Shown here piece by piece: positions 35,255-44,275 of a stretch of 64,000 nucleotides of DNA. The stretch spans positions 124,001-188,000 of the forward strand of contig JBGAGK010000004.1 in the NCBI GenBank assembly GCA_044226785.1, written 5' to 3'. The notes beneath the pieces are model-generated. The model did not search any database. It was not told where the DNA came from and saw only the letters and a list, made by a program, of their open reading frames with translations. The first letter of the stretch is position 1. Each line of letters begins with the position of its first letter. The position numbers and the translations under genes were made by a program. This stretch comes from TMP-86 sp039807285. Its GTDB lineage: Bacteria; Pseudomonadota; Gammaproteobacteria; Steroidobacterales; Steroidobacteraceae.

Positions 35255-36246
35255 CCGGGTATTTCGAGCATGCGCGCCAGAGGCCTGCGGGCACGTTCGA
35301 TGATGTCCGCCGGGAGCTCGATCAGTTCCTGACCATTGCGCAGCGCATCGCGCACACGCTCGAGCGTGACGCGCTTCATGTGCGGGCAGATGCCGCAGGG
35401 CCTTTCGAAGCGGATGCCGGGCTGGGTCACCGTGACATTGTCAGCCATGGAGCACTCGGTCAGCAGCAGCGCCCTGGCGGGACGCTTCTCTTCCAGGTAG
35501 TGGATCATCGCCGAGGTGGAGCCGACGAAATCCGAAGCTGCCTGCACGTCGGGCGGACACTCCGGGTGAGCCAGCACCGACACACCCTGGTTGCGGTAGG
35601 GCTGGATGTCCGCAGCGGTGAAGCGCTCGTGGACCTCACAGGCACCCGGCCAGGGGATGACCTCGCAATCCACCCGTTCCTGCACATAGCGGACCAGATA
35701 ACGGTCGGGCACCAGGATCACCTGGCGGCTGTTCAGCGAGCGCACGACCTGCACGGCATTGGCCGAGGTGCAGCACACATCCACCTCCGCTTTCACGGCT
35801 GCCGAAGTGTTCACATAAGCCACGATGGGGACGCCCGGGTGGCGCTGGCGCAACTTGCGCACGTCCTCGGCGTCGATGGATGAGGCCAGCGAGCATCCGG
35901 CATCACTGGCGGGAAGCAGGACACGCCGCCCGGGCGGCGCCAGGATCCGGGCAGTTTCCGCCATGAAACGCACGCCGCATACGAGGATGGTTGTCGCCGT
36001 CGCCTTTGCCCCAAAGCGTGCCATGGCCAGGGAATCCCCGGTGAAATCGGCGATGCCGGCGGTGATCGCGGGAGTCTGGTAGTTGTGCGCCACGATCACT
36101 GCATCGTGAGCCCGCTTGAGTTCGCGGATCTCCCGGATCAGTGGCATGCAGAGTTCCACTTCGGCCGCGGGCATGGCGTGGCGCAGACTCTTCGCCAGTT
36201 CGAGGTCGGATCGTGCCGTGACGGCGGATATTGAGGAGGCGTTCAT
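35251..36246 (-). CDS. nadA: Quinolinate synthase
   Basis: This 331-residue enzyme condenses iminoaspartate with dihydroxyacetone phosphate to quinolinate. The three cluster cysteines are in LVCGVRFMAETA, HPECPPDV and PCGICPHMKR, matching the [4Fe-4S] NadA type. HNYQTPAITAGIADFTGDSLAMA and VAYVNTSAAVKA are conserved substrate blocks. It is first in the nadA-nadB unit, with a 153-base upstream gap likely to hold its promoter. I could not find a convincing repressor site there. Confidence 0.95.
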   Translation of the reverse strand: MNASSISAVTARSDLELAKSLRHAMPAAEVELCMPLIREIRELKRAHDAVIVAHNYQTPAITAGIADFTGDSLAMARFGAKATATTILVCGVRFMAETARILAPPGRRVLLPASDAGCSLASSIDAEDVRKLRQRHPGVPIVAYVNTSAAVKAEVDVCCTSANAVQVVRSLNSRQVILVPDRYLVRYVQERVDCEVIPWPGACEVHERFTAADIQPYRNQGVSVLAHPECPPDVQAASDFVGSTSAMIHYLEEKRPARALLLTECSMADNVTVTQPGIRFERPCGICPHMKRVTLERVRDALRNGQELIELPADIIERARRPLARMLEIPG

Positions 36247-36399
36247 GTGAGCCGGTGATTATCGCAGTACCTTGGTCTTCGTGCATGCATACAATACGCG
36301 CTGGAAATATGGCCACCGCTGTGCAGATTCAAGGGGTTGCGGCTCACGCCCTCGCCAGGCGCGAATTCTCCGACCAGCGGCCGCCTCGGCGCTACGGCC

Positions 36400-37317
36400 C
36401 TATCGAATGCTCTCATCCACGAGCCGGGCCGCAGCGGCCAGCACCTCAGCACTGCGCGCGAGTTCCCGCTGCTCGTCTGCCGCCAGTTCCAGATCCACGA
36501 CCCTTCCCGCACCCTGCCTGCCCAGTGCGATGGGTACGGACATGCTCAGACCCCTGAAGCCGTATTCCCCCTCCAGCACCATCGAGCAGGGAAAGACCTC
36601 GCCGCTGTCCTCGCGGATCGCACGCACGAGGGCGGCGACGCCGACTGCGCAGGTCCAGCCGCTCGTCCGCCCGGACTTGAGCTCCTCGTAACGCCTGAGG
36701 ATGTTGGGCACTTCCGAGCGGATCGCACCCTTCTCGGATTCGCTGAACGTGGTTGCGCGCCCATCGATGCGTACCGAACTGAACAGCATGACCTGGGTAT
36801 TCCCGTGCTCGCCGATGACCGTGCCCTCGACCGAACCGGCTTTCACCTGCCGGCTCCGGGCCACCAGTTCCCGGAACCGGAATGAATCGTTGAGCGAATA
36901 GCCCAGCACCTGGCGCCGATCGAAGCCGCCCGCGCGCCAGATCGCATAGTTGAGCGGATCCACGGGATTGGTGGCCGTGATCACCACCGCACCGGGACAG
37001 CGCTGCCTGACTTTCCGCGCGGTGTCACACGCCAGTGGAATGTTCTTCGAAAGCATTTCCATGCGGTCGGCGATCACCCCCTGGGGCATTCCGGCCGCAT
37101 TGATCACCACATCCGACGCATCCAGGTCCTCGATGTCACCAGCTCTCACCGATACGCCCAGGGCCGCCACCGCGGTGCTCATGTCCATGGCGTGCTGCTC
37201 CACGAGGTTCGGCCGCACGTCGATGAGCACGATTTCCTCGGCGAGCCGCGAGGCCGCCAGATAAAACGCTACGGGCGCGCCCACCGAGCCGGCTGCACCG
37301 ATGACTGTTGCTTTCAA
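36400..37317 (-). CDS. Lactate/malate dehydrogenase-family NAD-dependent enzyme
   Basis: This 305-residue protein (TTG start at 37317) has the dinucleotide motif GAAGSVG at residues 7-13. Catalytic residues: His171 in GEHGNTQV, Asp144 and Arg147 in NDSFRFR, Arg85 in the mobile loop. The specificity position 102 (dogfish LDH numbering), Gln in LDH and Arg in MDH, is Gln79 (AGMPQGVIADR). So lactate or another 2-hydroxy acid fits better than malate. The TTG was chosen because AGAGG lies 6 bases upstream; ATG 37389 would add 24 non-family residues. It follows a monocarboxylate-type symporter gene. Confidence 0.85.
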   Translation of the reverse strand: MKATVIGAAGSVGAPVAFYLAASRLAEEIVLIDVRPNLVEQHAMDMSTAVAALGVSVRAGDIEDLDASDVVINAAGMPQGVIADRMEMLSKNIPLACDTARKVRQRCPGAVVITATNPVDPLNYAIWRAGGFDRRQVLGYSLNDSFRFRELVARSRQVKAGSVEGTVIGEHGNTQVMLFSSVRIDGRATTFSESEKGAIRSEVPNILRRYEELKSGRTSGWTCAVGVAALVRAIREDSGEVFPCSMVLEGEYGFRGLSMSVPIALGRQGAGRVVDLELAADEQRELARSAEVLAAAARLVDESIR

Positions 37318-37366
37318 GAGCGCCTCTCTCCTCGATCCTGCAGCGTCCGCGTCGGGGTTCCGGATG

Positions 37367-38929
37367 TCATGCTGATGACGGGTCTTCACCTGCCGTGACG
37401 TAATCTACCGGATGCGTGGCATCGGCTCCACGTGCGGCTCCAGCCAGATCCATGGCCACCGTGACGAGGGAGGCGATCAGCAGGTTCATGACCAATGCGT
37501 AGAGCGCTGCGTACCCGGGCACGTCGAGACCGGCAAGGTGCAGGACATAGACTGAACTCTGGAAGTGTTGCGCCCCGGCCATGGCAGTGCCGGCAACCAT
37601 GCCGATCAGCCACCCGGCCACCAGAGCCCGCCCGTGGAACCATCGCGTGAACAGACCAAGCACGACGGCCGGCAGCGTCTGGATGATCCAGATGCCACCC
37701 AGCAACTGCAGCTGGATCGCGTACTCGGTGGGAAGGAGGATGATGAAGACCAGCGCACCCAGCTTGATCACCAGGGACACGAGTTTCGCTGATCGCGCCT
37801 CGGCAGGCCCGCTGAGCGTGCGGTGGAACAGGCCGCGCCAGATGTTGCGCGTGAACAGGTTGGCGGCAGCAATCGACATGATCGCCGCGGGAACCAGAGC
37901 CCCGATGGCGATGGCCGCAAATGCCACACCCACGAACCAGTCGGGGAACTGGTCGAGAAAAAGCGCCGGTACGGCAAAGTTGGCCCCGTAGCGCTGGAAC
38001 AGTGCGGCATGTGCGGGGTTCTGCTTCACATGCGCGGCGAGCGCCATGTAGCCCAGCAGGGCGATCAGCGCGAGCACGACGGAATAGACCGGGAGCAACG
38101 CCATGTTGCGCCGGACCACGTCCCGGCTCCGGGCGCTGAGCAGCCCGGTCACGGCATGCGGATACAGGAACAGCGCCAGGGCCGAACCCAGGGCCAGCGT
38201 GGCGAAGGCACTGGCATTGCCCGGGCCGGCGGCCGATGGGAGAGAAAGCAGGAGCTTTTCGCGCGGCACCGCATTGAAGATGGCGGCAAAGCCGCCCAGT
38301 TTCGCGGGGATGATGACAATCGCCGCACCGACGGTCACGTAGATCAGCACGTCCTTGACCAGCGCGATGAGCGCGGGTGCCCGAAGCCCCGAGCTGTAGG
38401 TGTACGCGGCCAGCACGGCGAAGGCGATGATGAGCGGCAGATCGCGCGCGAACCCCGTGGCCTCGAATCCGAGACCGGCGATGACCACCTCGATGCCCAC
38501 CAGCTGCAGCGCGATGTAGGGCATGGTGGCCATGATGCCGGTGATGGCGACGACGAGGGCAAGCGTCGGGCTGCCGAACCGGGCTTCGACAAAATCCGAT
38601 GCCGTGATGAACCCGTGGCGATGGGACACCGACCACAGCCGGGGGAACACCAGGAAGACGAAGGGATAGACCAGCAGCGTGTAGGGAACCGCGAAGAAGC
38701 CGATCGCACCGGCTCCAAACAGAAGAGCCGGCACCGCAATCAGCGTGTATGCCGTATACAGGTCACCACCCAGGAGGAACCAGGAAACCACAGTGCCGAA
38801 CCGCCGGCCCGCCAGCCCCCACTCATCGAGCCGGTCGAGGTCGCCCCGCCGCCATCGCGCTCCCAGGAAGCCCAGGACCGTGACGACCACGAATAGCAGG
38901 ACGAAGACGATCGTCGCGGGCCAGTTCAT
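37367..38929 (-). CDS. Sodium:solute symporter, monocarboxylate (MctP)-like
   Basis: This 520-residue SSS-family carrier has about 13 predicted helices. The start (DEWGLAGRRFGTVVSWFLLGGDLYTAYTLIAVPALLF) and the block GALVPAAIMSIAAANLFTRNIWRGLF are characteristic, and LFLYPHAVTGLLSARS matches MctP-type importers of lactate, pyruvate and related acids. It follows the DUF3311 gene by 45 bases and precedes the lactate/malate dehydrogenase-type gene by 49 bases. That order suggests uptake and oxidation of a 2-hydroxy acid. Confidence 0.88.
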   Translation of the reverse strand: MNWPATIVFVLLFVVVTVLGFLGARWRRGDLDRLDEWGLAGRRFGTVVSWFLLGGDLYTAYTLIAVPALLFGAGAIGFFAVPYTLLVYPFVFLVFPRLWSVSHRHGFITASDFVEARFGSPTLALVVAITGIMATMPYIALQLVGIEVVIAGLGFEATGFARDLPLIIAFAVLAAYTYSSGLRAPALIALVKDVLIYVTVGAAIVIIPAKLGGFAAIFNAVPREKLLLSLPSAAGPGNASAFATLALGSALALFLYPHAVTGLLSARSRDVVRRNMALLPVYSVVLALIALLGYMALAAHVKQNPAHAALFQRYGANFAVPALFLDQFPDWFVGVAFAAIAIGALVPAAIMSIAAANLFTRNIWRGLFHRTLSGPAEARSAKLVSLVIKLGALVFIILLPTEYAIQLQLLGGIWIIQTLPAVVLGLFTRWFHGRALVAGWLIGMVAGTAMAGAQHFQSSVYVLHLAGLDVPGYAALYALVMNLLIASLVTVAMDLAGAARGADATHPVDYVTAGEDPSSA

Positions 38930-38974
38930 GTGGTCGCAAGCCGGGAGCCACGGACTCCACCACTTCGGGGCCCG

Positions 38975-39184
38975 TCAGACATCCAGCACATAAGCCACCA
39001 CCACCGCGATCGCACACACCACGATCCAGGCAATCTGGAACCAGTAGAAGAAGGGGATGCCCGCGAGATCAGGTTCAATCCGGTTGTACAACGGGACCCA
39101 GAGCGATACGACGACGACGGCCAGAAACAACGCGTACACCAGCCAGTGCCGGCCCGTGAAGCGGGAGGAACTCTTCGGCGTCAT
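38975..39184 (-). CDS. DUF3311 small membrane protein
   Basis: This 69-residue protein has two predicted membrane helices (about 14-31 and 45-67) with the pattern SLWVPLYNRIEPDLAGIPFFYWFQIAW, which is the DUF3311 family. These small proteins are regularly encoded directly upstream of sodium:solute symporters and probably act as accessory subunits. Start ATG 39184. It is first in the unit with the symporter and the dehydrogenase. Confidence 0.88.
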   Translation of the reverse strand: MTPKSSSRFTGRHWLVYALFLAVVVVSLWVPLYNRIEPDLAGIPFFYWFQIAWIVVCAIAVVVAYVLDV

Positions 39185-39463
39185 GCTTCGTGCCCGGAAC
39201 CTGCGACCGGAAGACCCATGCAGCCCATGCCGTCATTCATCGTCATTGAAACTCCCCACGTGCACACGGGGATGGCAACCATCAAAGTGGATGGTACCTG
39301 CAGTCCCCCGCTCCTGTTCCAGACCGGGTCAGGCTACCGACCCACATTGAATAATGCCAGATGAGATTCATTCCCGAGACAACTACTTATAGACAGACAC
39401 CCGGCGGAGTCCCTAGCCTTGCGTGCGTCCCGGTCAGAAGACCCCTCGCCCAGGCACCCGATC

Positions 39464-40129
39464 ATGGAGCACCCACGTCCCCCGCTGACGTTGCTGCGCG
39501 GCGCAGCGACCATCCTGCCCCGCCCTGTCCTGACCCGCCTGACGAACGCCGTCGTACGCGGTCTCGACCGCAACCATCCGTCGCTCCTGCGCAACGTCGC
39601 AGGGCTCGCACCGGCGCTGATCCACATCGCTCCCACCGACCTGCCCTATGGCTTTGCACTTCGGGTCGGACGCGCGCCGGTCACGCTGGCGATTGTCGAT
39701 GAGCGCCCGGCAGATGCCGACGCCGACGTGCGCGCCAGTGCTGGCGTGCTCATCGATCTGCTCGAGGGCCGCATCGACAGCGACACGCTGTTCTTCCGTC
39801 GTGACCTGGAGATCCTGGGCAACACGGCCGTGATCGTCGGGCTGCGCAATGTGCTGGATCGCGAGGAGCTGAACCTGGCCACCGAACTCGGGGCGCTGTG
39901 CGGCCCGCTGCGGCCGGCGGCGAGGCGCGCCGCGGTCGCCCTCGATCGGCTGCTGGAACGCATGGGCTCACGGGTTGCCGCCCTGCACCGCACGCTCCAC
40001 CCGGAGAGCGGGCACCAGCCCGACATCGCGGCGGACCTGGATCGTTGCCGCACCGAGATCCGCGCGCTGACGGCGCGGCTCGCCGCAGTCGAGGCGCGCC
40101 AGAAAAGACGCGAAGAGAAAGAGGCGTGA
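39464..40129 (+). CDS. ubiT: O2-independent ubiquinone biosynthesis accessory factor UbiT
   Basis: This 221-residue SCP2-domain protein belongs with UbiU and UbiV. The SCP2 lipid-binding core is at about residues 25-125 (HIAPTDLPYGFALRVG ... ADADVRASAGVLIDLLEGRIDSDTLFFRRDLEILGNT), followed by a helical tail rich in Arg and Glu. UbiT is thought to bind ubiquinone intermediates. The order ubiT-ubiU-ubiV is the known anaerobic pathway cluster. Its stop overlaps the ubiU start as GTGA. No clear FNR box was found in the 279-base gap upstream. Confidence 0.9.
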   Translation: MEHPRPPLTLLRGAATILPRPVLTRLTNAVVRGLDRNHPSLLRNVAGLAPALIHIAPTDLPYGFALRVGRAPVTLAIVDERPADADADVRASAGVLIDLLEGRIDSDTLFFRRDLEILGNTAVIVGLRNVLDREELNLATELGALCGPLRPAARRAAVALDRLLERMGSRVAALHRTLHPESGHQPDIAADLDRCRTEIRALTARLAAVEARQKRREEKEA

Positions 40130-41124
40130 GCGAACCCTTTCTGGAACTCGTCTGTCCGGCCGGCACACCGGCGGCGTTGCGCGCCGCCGTCGATGCGGGA
40201 GCGGACACGGTGTATTGCGGGTTTCGCGATTGCACCAACGCTCGCAACTATCCCGGCCTGAATTTTGACGTCGATGAAATGCGTGAGGGCATTGCCTATG
40301 CGCATGCGCGCGGCAGGAAGTTGCTGGTGGCCATCAATACCTTCCCGCCGGCCGGTGGCGAAGGGCCCTGGCATCGTGCGGTCGACCAGGCGGCCGCCAT
40401 CGGCGCCGATGCGGTCATCCTGGCCGACATCGGCGTGCTGGACTACGCGACGCGCCACCACCCCGGGCTGCGCCGCCATCTGTCGGTACAGGCCTCTGCG
40501 GCCAATCCGCCGTCGGTCGCATTCTATCGGGACCATTTCGGCATCAGGCGGGTGGTATTGCCGCGCGTGTTGTCTGTCAGGGAAGTGGCCGAGGTCATCG
40601 AAGCGACGGGGGTGGAGATCGAGGTGTTCGCATTCGGCAGCGTCGGGCCCATGTCCGAAGGGCGCTGCTTCCTGTCCTCCTATCTCACGGGTCTCTCGCC
40701 CACCAGTGAAGGCGCCTGCGCGCCGGCCAGCCACGTAACATACGTCGAACAGGACGGGCAGACCCTCTCGAAGCTCGGTGGCACCACGCTCAACAGCTTC
40801 GCGCGAGGCGAGCCGGCCGCCTACCCGACGCCCTGCAAGGGTCGCTACGTCACACACGGCCGTGCATCGTACCTTTTCGAAGAGCCGACCGGGCTCAATG
40901 CGATCACGATCCTGCCTGAGCTCAAGCAGGCGGGCGTGACCGCCCTGAAGATCGAAGGCCGCCAACGGAGCCGTGCCTACGTGACCCAGGTGGTGACGAC
41001 TTTCCGCCAGGCGATCGATGCACTCGCGCGCGGAGAACACGCGGCCCCGCCGGCCGCAGAACTGCGTCGCGAGACCGAGGGCGGTCGCGAGACCTTCGGC
41101 GCATACCACAAGGGCTGGCGATGA
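40126..41124 (+). CDS. ubiU: Ubiquinone hydroxylation protein UbiU (U32 family)
   Basis: This 332-residue U32-peptidase-like protein forms a [4Fe-4S] complex with UbiV for O2-independent ring hydroxylation. It has ELVCPAGTPAALRAAVDAGADTVYCGF at the N-terminus and LKIEGRQRSRAYVTQ near the end. Three cluster cysteines are in place: Cys181, Cys198 and Cys237, with spacings of 17 and 39 as in E. coli. The fourth, expected 7 residues before Cys181, is Gly174 (GGG at 40645-40647). GTG start at 40126. Confidence 0.9.
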   Translation: MSEPFLELVCPAGTPAALRAAVDAGADTVYCGFRDCTNARNYPGLNFDVDEMREGIAYAHARGRKLLVAINTFPPAGGEGPWHRAVDQAAAIGADAVILADIGVLDYATRHHPGLRRHLSVQASAANPPSVAFYRDHFGIRRVVLPRVLSVREVAEVIEATGVEIEVFAFGSVGPMSEGRCFLSSYLTGLSPTSEGACAPASHVTYVEQDGQTLSKLGGTTLNSFARGEPAAYPTPCKGRYVTHGRASYLFEEPTGLNAITILPELKQAGVTALKIEGRQRSRAYVTQVVTTFRQAIDALARGEHAAPPAAELRRETEGGRETFGAYHKGWR

Positions 41125-42020
41125 ACACCCATCCGCCCGCCCGGTTGACGCTCGGACCGTTGCTCTATCACTGGCCGGCGCGCAAGCGCCGGGACTTCTA
41201 TTTCCAGGTCGCCGACGAGATGCCCGTCGACACGGTCTATCTCGGCGAGGTCGTCTGCTCGAAACGCGAGTCGACCTTCGAGCCGCATCGTCACGAAGTC
41301 ATCGACCGGCTGCGGGCGGCAGGGAAGGAAGTCGTCATCTCGACGCTTGCGCTGGTCACGACACCGCACGAGCAGGAAACGATCCGTGAGCTGATCGCCG
41401 AGGGGCTGCTCATCGAGGCCAACGATGTCGCCTGCGTGCAGCTGCTGGCCGGCACGCCGCATGTCGTCGGCCCTTACATCAACGTGTTCAACGAAGGCAG
41501 CCGCGATTTTCTGGCGGGCCGTGGGGCGGTGCGCATCGTGCTGCCGGTCGAGATTCCGCTGAAATCCATCCGGGTCGTTGCGGCACGTGAAGACGGGCCT
41601 GAACTCGAGGTGCAGGTGTTCGGTCGCCAGCCACTGTCCGTGGCGATGCGCTGCTACCACGCGCGCGCCCACAACCGGACCAAGGACCATTGCCAGCTCG
41701 TCTGCGGCCTCGACAGCAACGGTCTGGCGGCCGACACGATCGATGGGCAAGAGATCCTGATCGTCAATGGCACCCAGACGCAGACTCACGGCCATGTCGT
41801 GCTCCTGTCGGAACTGGAGGAGCTTCGCATGGCCGGCGTCCGGAACTTCCGGATTTCGCCGCAGGATCACGACATGGCGCGGATCGTCGCCCTGTACCGA
41901 GGCGTGCTCGACGGCCATTCCGGACCCGACGATGCCGTGAATGCCCTGAAGGACCTGACCGGCGGCATCCCCTTCATCAATGGTTTTTACCATGGCCGCG
42001 AGGGCCTGGCCTGGGTCTGA
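41121..42020 (+). CDS. ubiV: Ubiquinone hydroxylation protein UbiV (U32 family)
   Basis: This 299-residue partner of UbiU has all four cluster cysteines: Cys46 (YLGEVVCSKR) and the C-x12-C-x3-C set in MRCYHARAHNRTKDHCQLVC. LTLGPLLYHWP and NGTQTQTHGHVVLLSELEEL are family blocks. The start overlaps the ubiU stop as ATGA. Its last 44 bases overlap the 3' end of the convergent PQQ dehydrogenase gene. Confidence 0.93.
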   Translation: MNTHPPARLTLGPLLYHWPARKRRDFYFQVADEMPVDTVYLGEVVCSKRESTFEPHRHEVIDRLRAAGKEVVISTLALVTTPHEQETIRELIAEGLLIEANDVACVQLLAGTPHVVGPYINVFNEGSRDFLAGRGAVRIVLPVEIPLKSIRVVAAREDGPELEVQVFGRQPLSVAMRCYHARAHNRTKDHCQLVCGLDSNGLAADTIDGQEILIVNGTQTQTHGHVVLLSELEELRMAGVRNFRISPQDHDMARIVALYRGVLDGHSGPDDAVNALKDLTGGIPFINGFYHGREGLAWV

Positions 42021-44232
42021 CCTGGCTGCGATAAGCCTTCCAGGCTTCATCGATGATGTAGGCGTGGATCGAATCGACCTCGTCTTTCGTCAACAGGTCA
42101 TCGAATCTTTCCATGCCCGTCGGCGCCACAGCACCCCGCAGCACGATGTCATCGAAAGCCGAATGCTGCGCGCCGCTCAACTGCCTGAGATCGGGCGTCA
42201 CACTCACGCCCATGACGTGACAGCGGGAGCACTCCTGCACGAACAGCACCTCGCCACGACGGATCGAGGCCTGAGTCGCCCTGAGCTGAGGCGGCTCCTC
42301 GAAGACCACCGGGGCGCGCTTTGGCGGCAGCGGCACCTCGCTCCCGTCCAGCCTGAATGCGATCACGCGGTTGACATTCTCGTAGGTGGCAGCCGCACTG
42401 CCCGGCGGTACAGGGCCGACAGTGATGGCTGCCCCGCCATAGCCCGCCTGCACCGCGACGTACTGCACTCCGTTCACCGAATAGGTCATGGGTGCAGCCA
42501 TCAGATGGCTCCCCGTCCTGAGCACCTTGAGCACGGCACCGGTGTCGGCGGCGTAGACCCACAGCTCGCCCGAACCGCGTCCCTGAAACACGAGGTTGCC
42601 GGCGGTCGAGAGCACACCACCGTCGTAACCGCGCAGGCCGCTCGAAGTCTCGTGCTCCCAGACGACCTTTCCCGCGACCGGATCCCAGGCACGGAGCAAC
42701 TCCCTGACCAGTTTCTCCGGTCGCTCCTGCCTGAGCCTGGTGATGTCCGGGAGCGGTCCGTACAGGGACTTCAGGCTCGCCGGATCATAACTGTCGTCCG
42801 GCATGATGCCGTTGACCGTATAGAACCCGTCGACGAATTTGACTGCACCTCCATTCGAGGCCATGTCCACCCAGATGTTCGGCACATCGATCACCGGAAT
42901 GTAGACGTAATGGGTCGCCGGATCGTAGGACATCGGGTTCCAGGTGTGGCCGCCCGCCCACGATGGATAGATGTTCTTGGGTCCCGTGTGCCAGTCAGCA
43001 CGCCCGGTGACGACCGGGCGCCCTGTCCTGAGGTCGACTCCCGAGGCCCAGTTGACGTAAGTGTAGGCATGAGCCGACAACAGCTCGCCGCTTCCACGAT
43101 CGAGCACATAGAAAAAGCCGTTCTTCGAGGCCTGCATGATCACCGCGCGCGGTTTGCCAGCGAACGGCAACTCGGCAAACACGAATTTCTGCACGGCGTC
43201 GTAATCCCAGCTGTCATGAGGGGTGGTCTGGTAGTACCACTTGAGTCTTCCGGTGGTCGCGTTGACCGCCAGAATGCTGGCGGTGTACAGGCTGTCGAGA
43301 CGGGATTTGCCGAGTTGGCGAAGATCGTAGGGCGCAGCATTCGCCGTGCCGAAGTAGACCAGGTCGAGGGCCGGGTCATAGGCAAAGGCATCCCAGGCTG
43401 CCCCACCGCCCTGGAAGTCGGCGCCGCGCTTCGGATCCCAGGTCCGGTCCGCAGCGGCAAGCTCCGGATGTTCGTACGCGTGGCCGGGTGCCGGTGGCAC
43501 GGTGTAGAAGCGCCATCGCAGCTGCCCCGTTTCGAGATCGTAGGCGGACACGTAGCCGCGCACACCGCGCTTGCCCATGTCCGAGCCGCTGTTGCCGATC
43601 ACCACCACTTTTCCGGCGATCTGCGGAGCTCCACTGCTCGAGTAGGGCAGCGAGTGATCCACGATGGTGTCCACGTCCCACACCTTGCGGCCCGTCGCAG
43701 CATCGATGGCGTGCAGGCGCCCGTCGACGGCGGCGACGTACACACGGCCCTTCCAGACGGCGACGCCGCGGTTGACCATGTCGCAGCAGGGGTTCCGGGC
43801 GGCCGCGAGGTCTGCATGCGGATCGTAACGCCAGCGCTCGACCCCCGTGGCTGCATCCAGCGCATACACATAACCCCACGACCCCGAGGTGTACATGACA
43901 CCGTCGACGACGATGGGCGTTGCCTCCTGGCCGCGGCGGGTGCCGAGATCGTATTGCCATGCGAATCCAAGGCGCGCGACATTGGTTGCATCGATCGCCC
44001 TGAGCGGAGAGTGGTAAGTACCGGCCTGGTCGCGACCCCCGGTGAACCAGTCCGCAGGCTCACGATCGGCGGCTGCAAGACGCGCTTCGTCGACCGCGCC
44101 GGCCGGCTTCGGTGCCGACGCTGGTGCCGGCGCGGGCTGCCGATGGCAGCCCGCCACGCAAGTCAGCAGCAGGCTTGCAGCACACCTCGCGACCCATCTC
44201 CCGCACCGCCTGGGTCTGCATGCACTCGTCAT
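41977..44232 (-). CDS. PQQ-dependent quinohemoprotein alcohol dehydrogenase
   Basis: This 751-residue periplasmic dehydrogenase has a lipoprotein-like signal (VAGC, Cys29). The PQQ beta-propeller spans about 55-620, with the vicinal disulfide pair in NPCCDMVNRGVA, the catalytic Asp in HDSWDYDAVQ, and WWNPMSYDP-like repeats (GGHTWNPMSYDP). A C-terminal cytochrome c domain has CSRCHVMG and a distal Met in PTGMERFDDLL. This is the type II single-chain ADH layout, passing electrons from alcohols to heme c. It lies 43 bases after the nitronate monooxygenase gene and overlaps ubiV by 44 bases at the 3' end. Confidence 0.92.
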   Translation of the reverse strand: MTSACRPRRCGRWVARCAASLLLTCVAGCHRQPAPAPASAPKPAGAVDEARLAAADREPADWFTGGRDQAGTYHSPLRAIDATNVARLGFAWQYDLGTRRGQEATPIVVDGVMYTSGSWGYVYALDAATGVERWRYDPHADLAAARNPCCDMVNRGVAVWKGRVYVAAVDGRLHAIDAATGRKVWDVDTIVDHSLPYSSSGAPQIAGKVVVIGNSGSDMGKRGVRGYVSAYDLETGQLRWRFYTVPPAPGHAYEHPELAAADRTWDPKRGADFQGGGAAWDAFAYDPALDLVYFGTANAAPYDLRQLGKSRLDSLYTASILAVNATTGRLKWYYQTTPHDSWDYDAVQKFVFAELPFAGKPRAVIMQASKNGFFYVLDRGSGELLSAHAYTYVNWASGVDLRTGRPVVTGRADWHTGPKNIYPSWAGGHTWNPMSYDPATHYVYIPVIDVPNIWVDMASNGGAVKFVDGFYTVNGIMPDDSYDPASLKSLYGPLPDITRLRQERPEKLVRELLRAWDPVAGKVVWEHETSSGLRGYDGGVLSTAGNLVFQGRGSGELWVYAADTGAVLKVLRTGSHLMAAPMTYSVNGVQYVAVQAGYGGAAITVGPVPPGSAAATYENVNRVIAFRLDGSEVPLPPKRAPVVFEEPPQLRATQASIRRGEVLFVQECSRCHVMGVSVTPDLRQLSGAQHSAFDDIVLRGAVAPTGMERFDDLLTKDEVDSIHAYIIDEAWKAYRSQVRPRPGPRGHGKNH

Positions 44233-44275
44233 GTAATGCCCTCCCCCTGCGCCGTCCACGGGACTGAAGTCGCTG

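Noticed and set aside
39185..39463. Search for an FNR box upstream of ubiT
   Set aside because: Half-site-like TTGAA and ATCAA words exist (39245-39285 and near 39347), but no TTGAT-N4-ATCAA arrangement is present, so no site is called.
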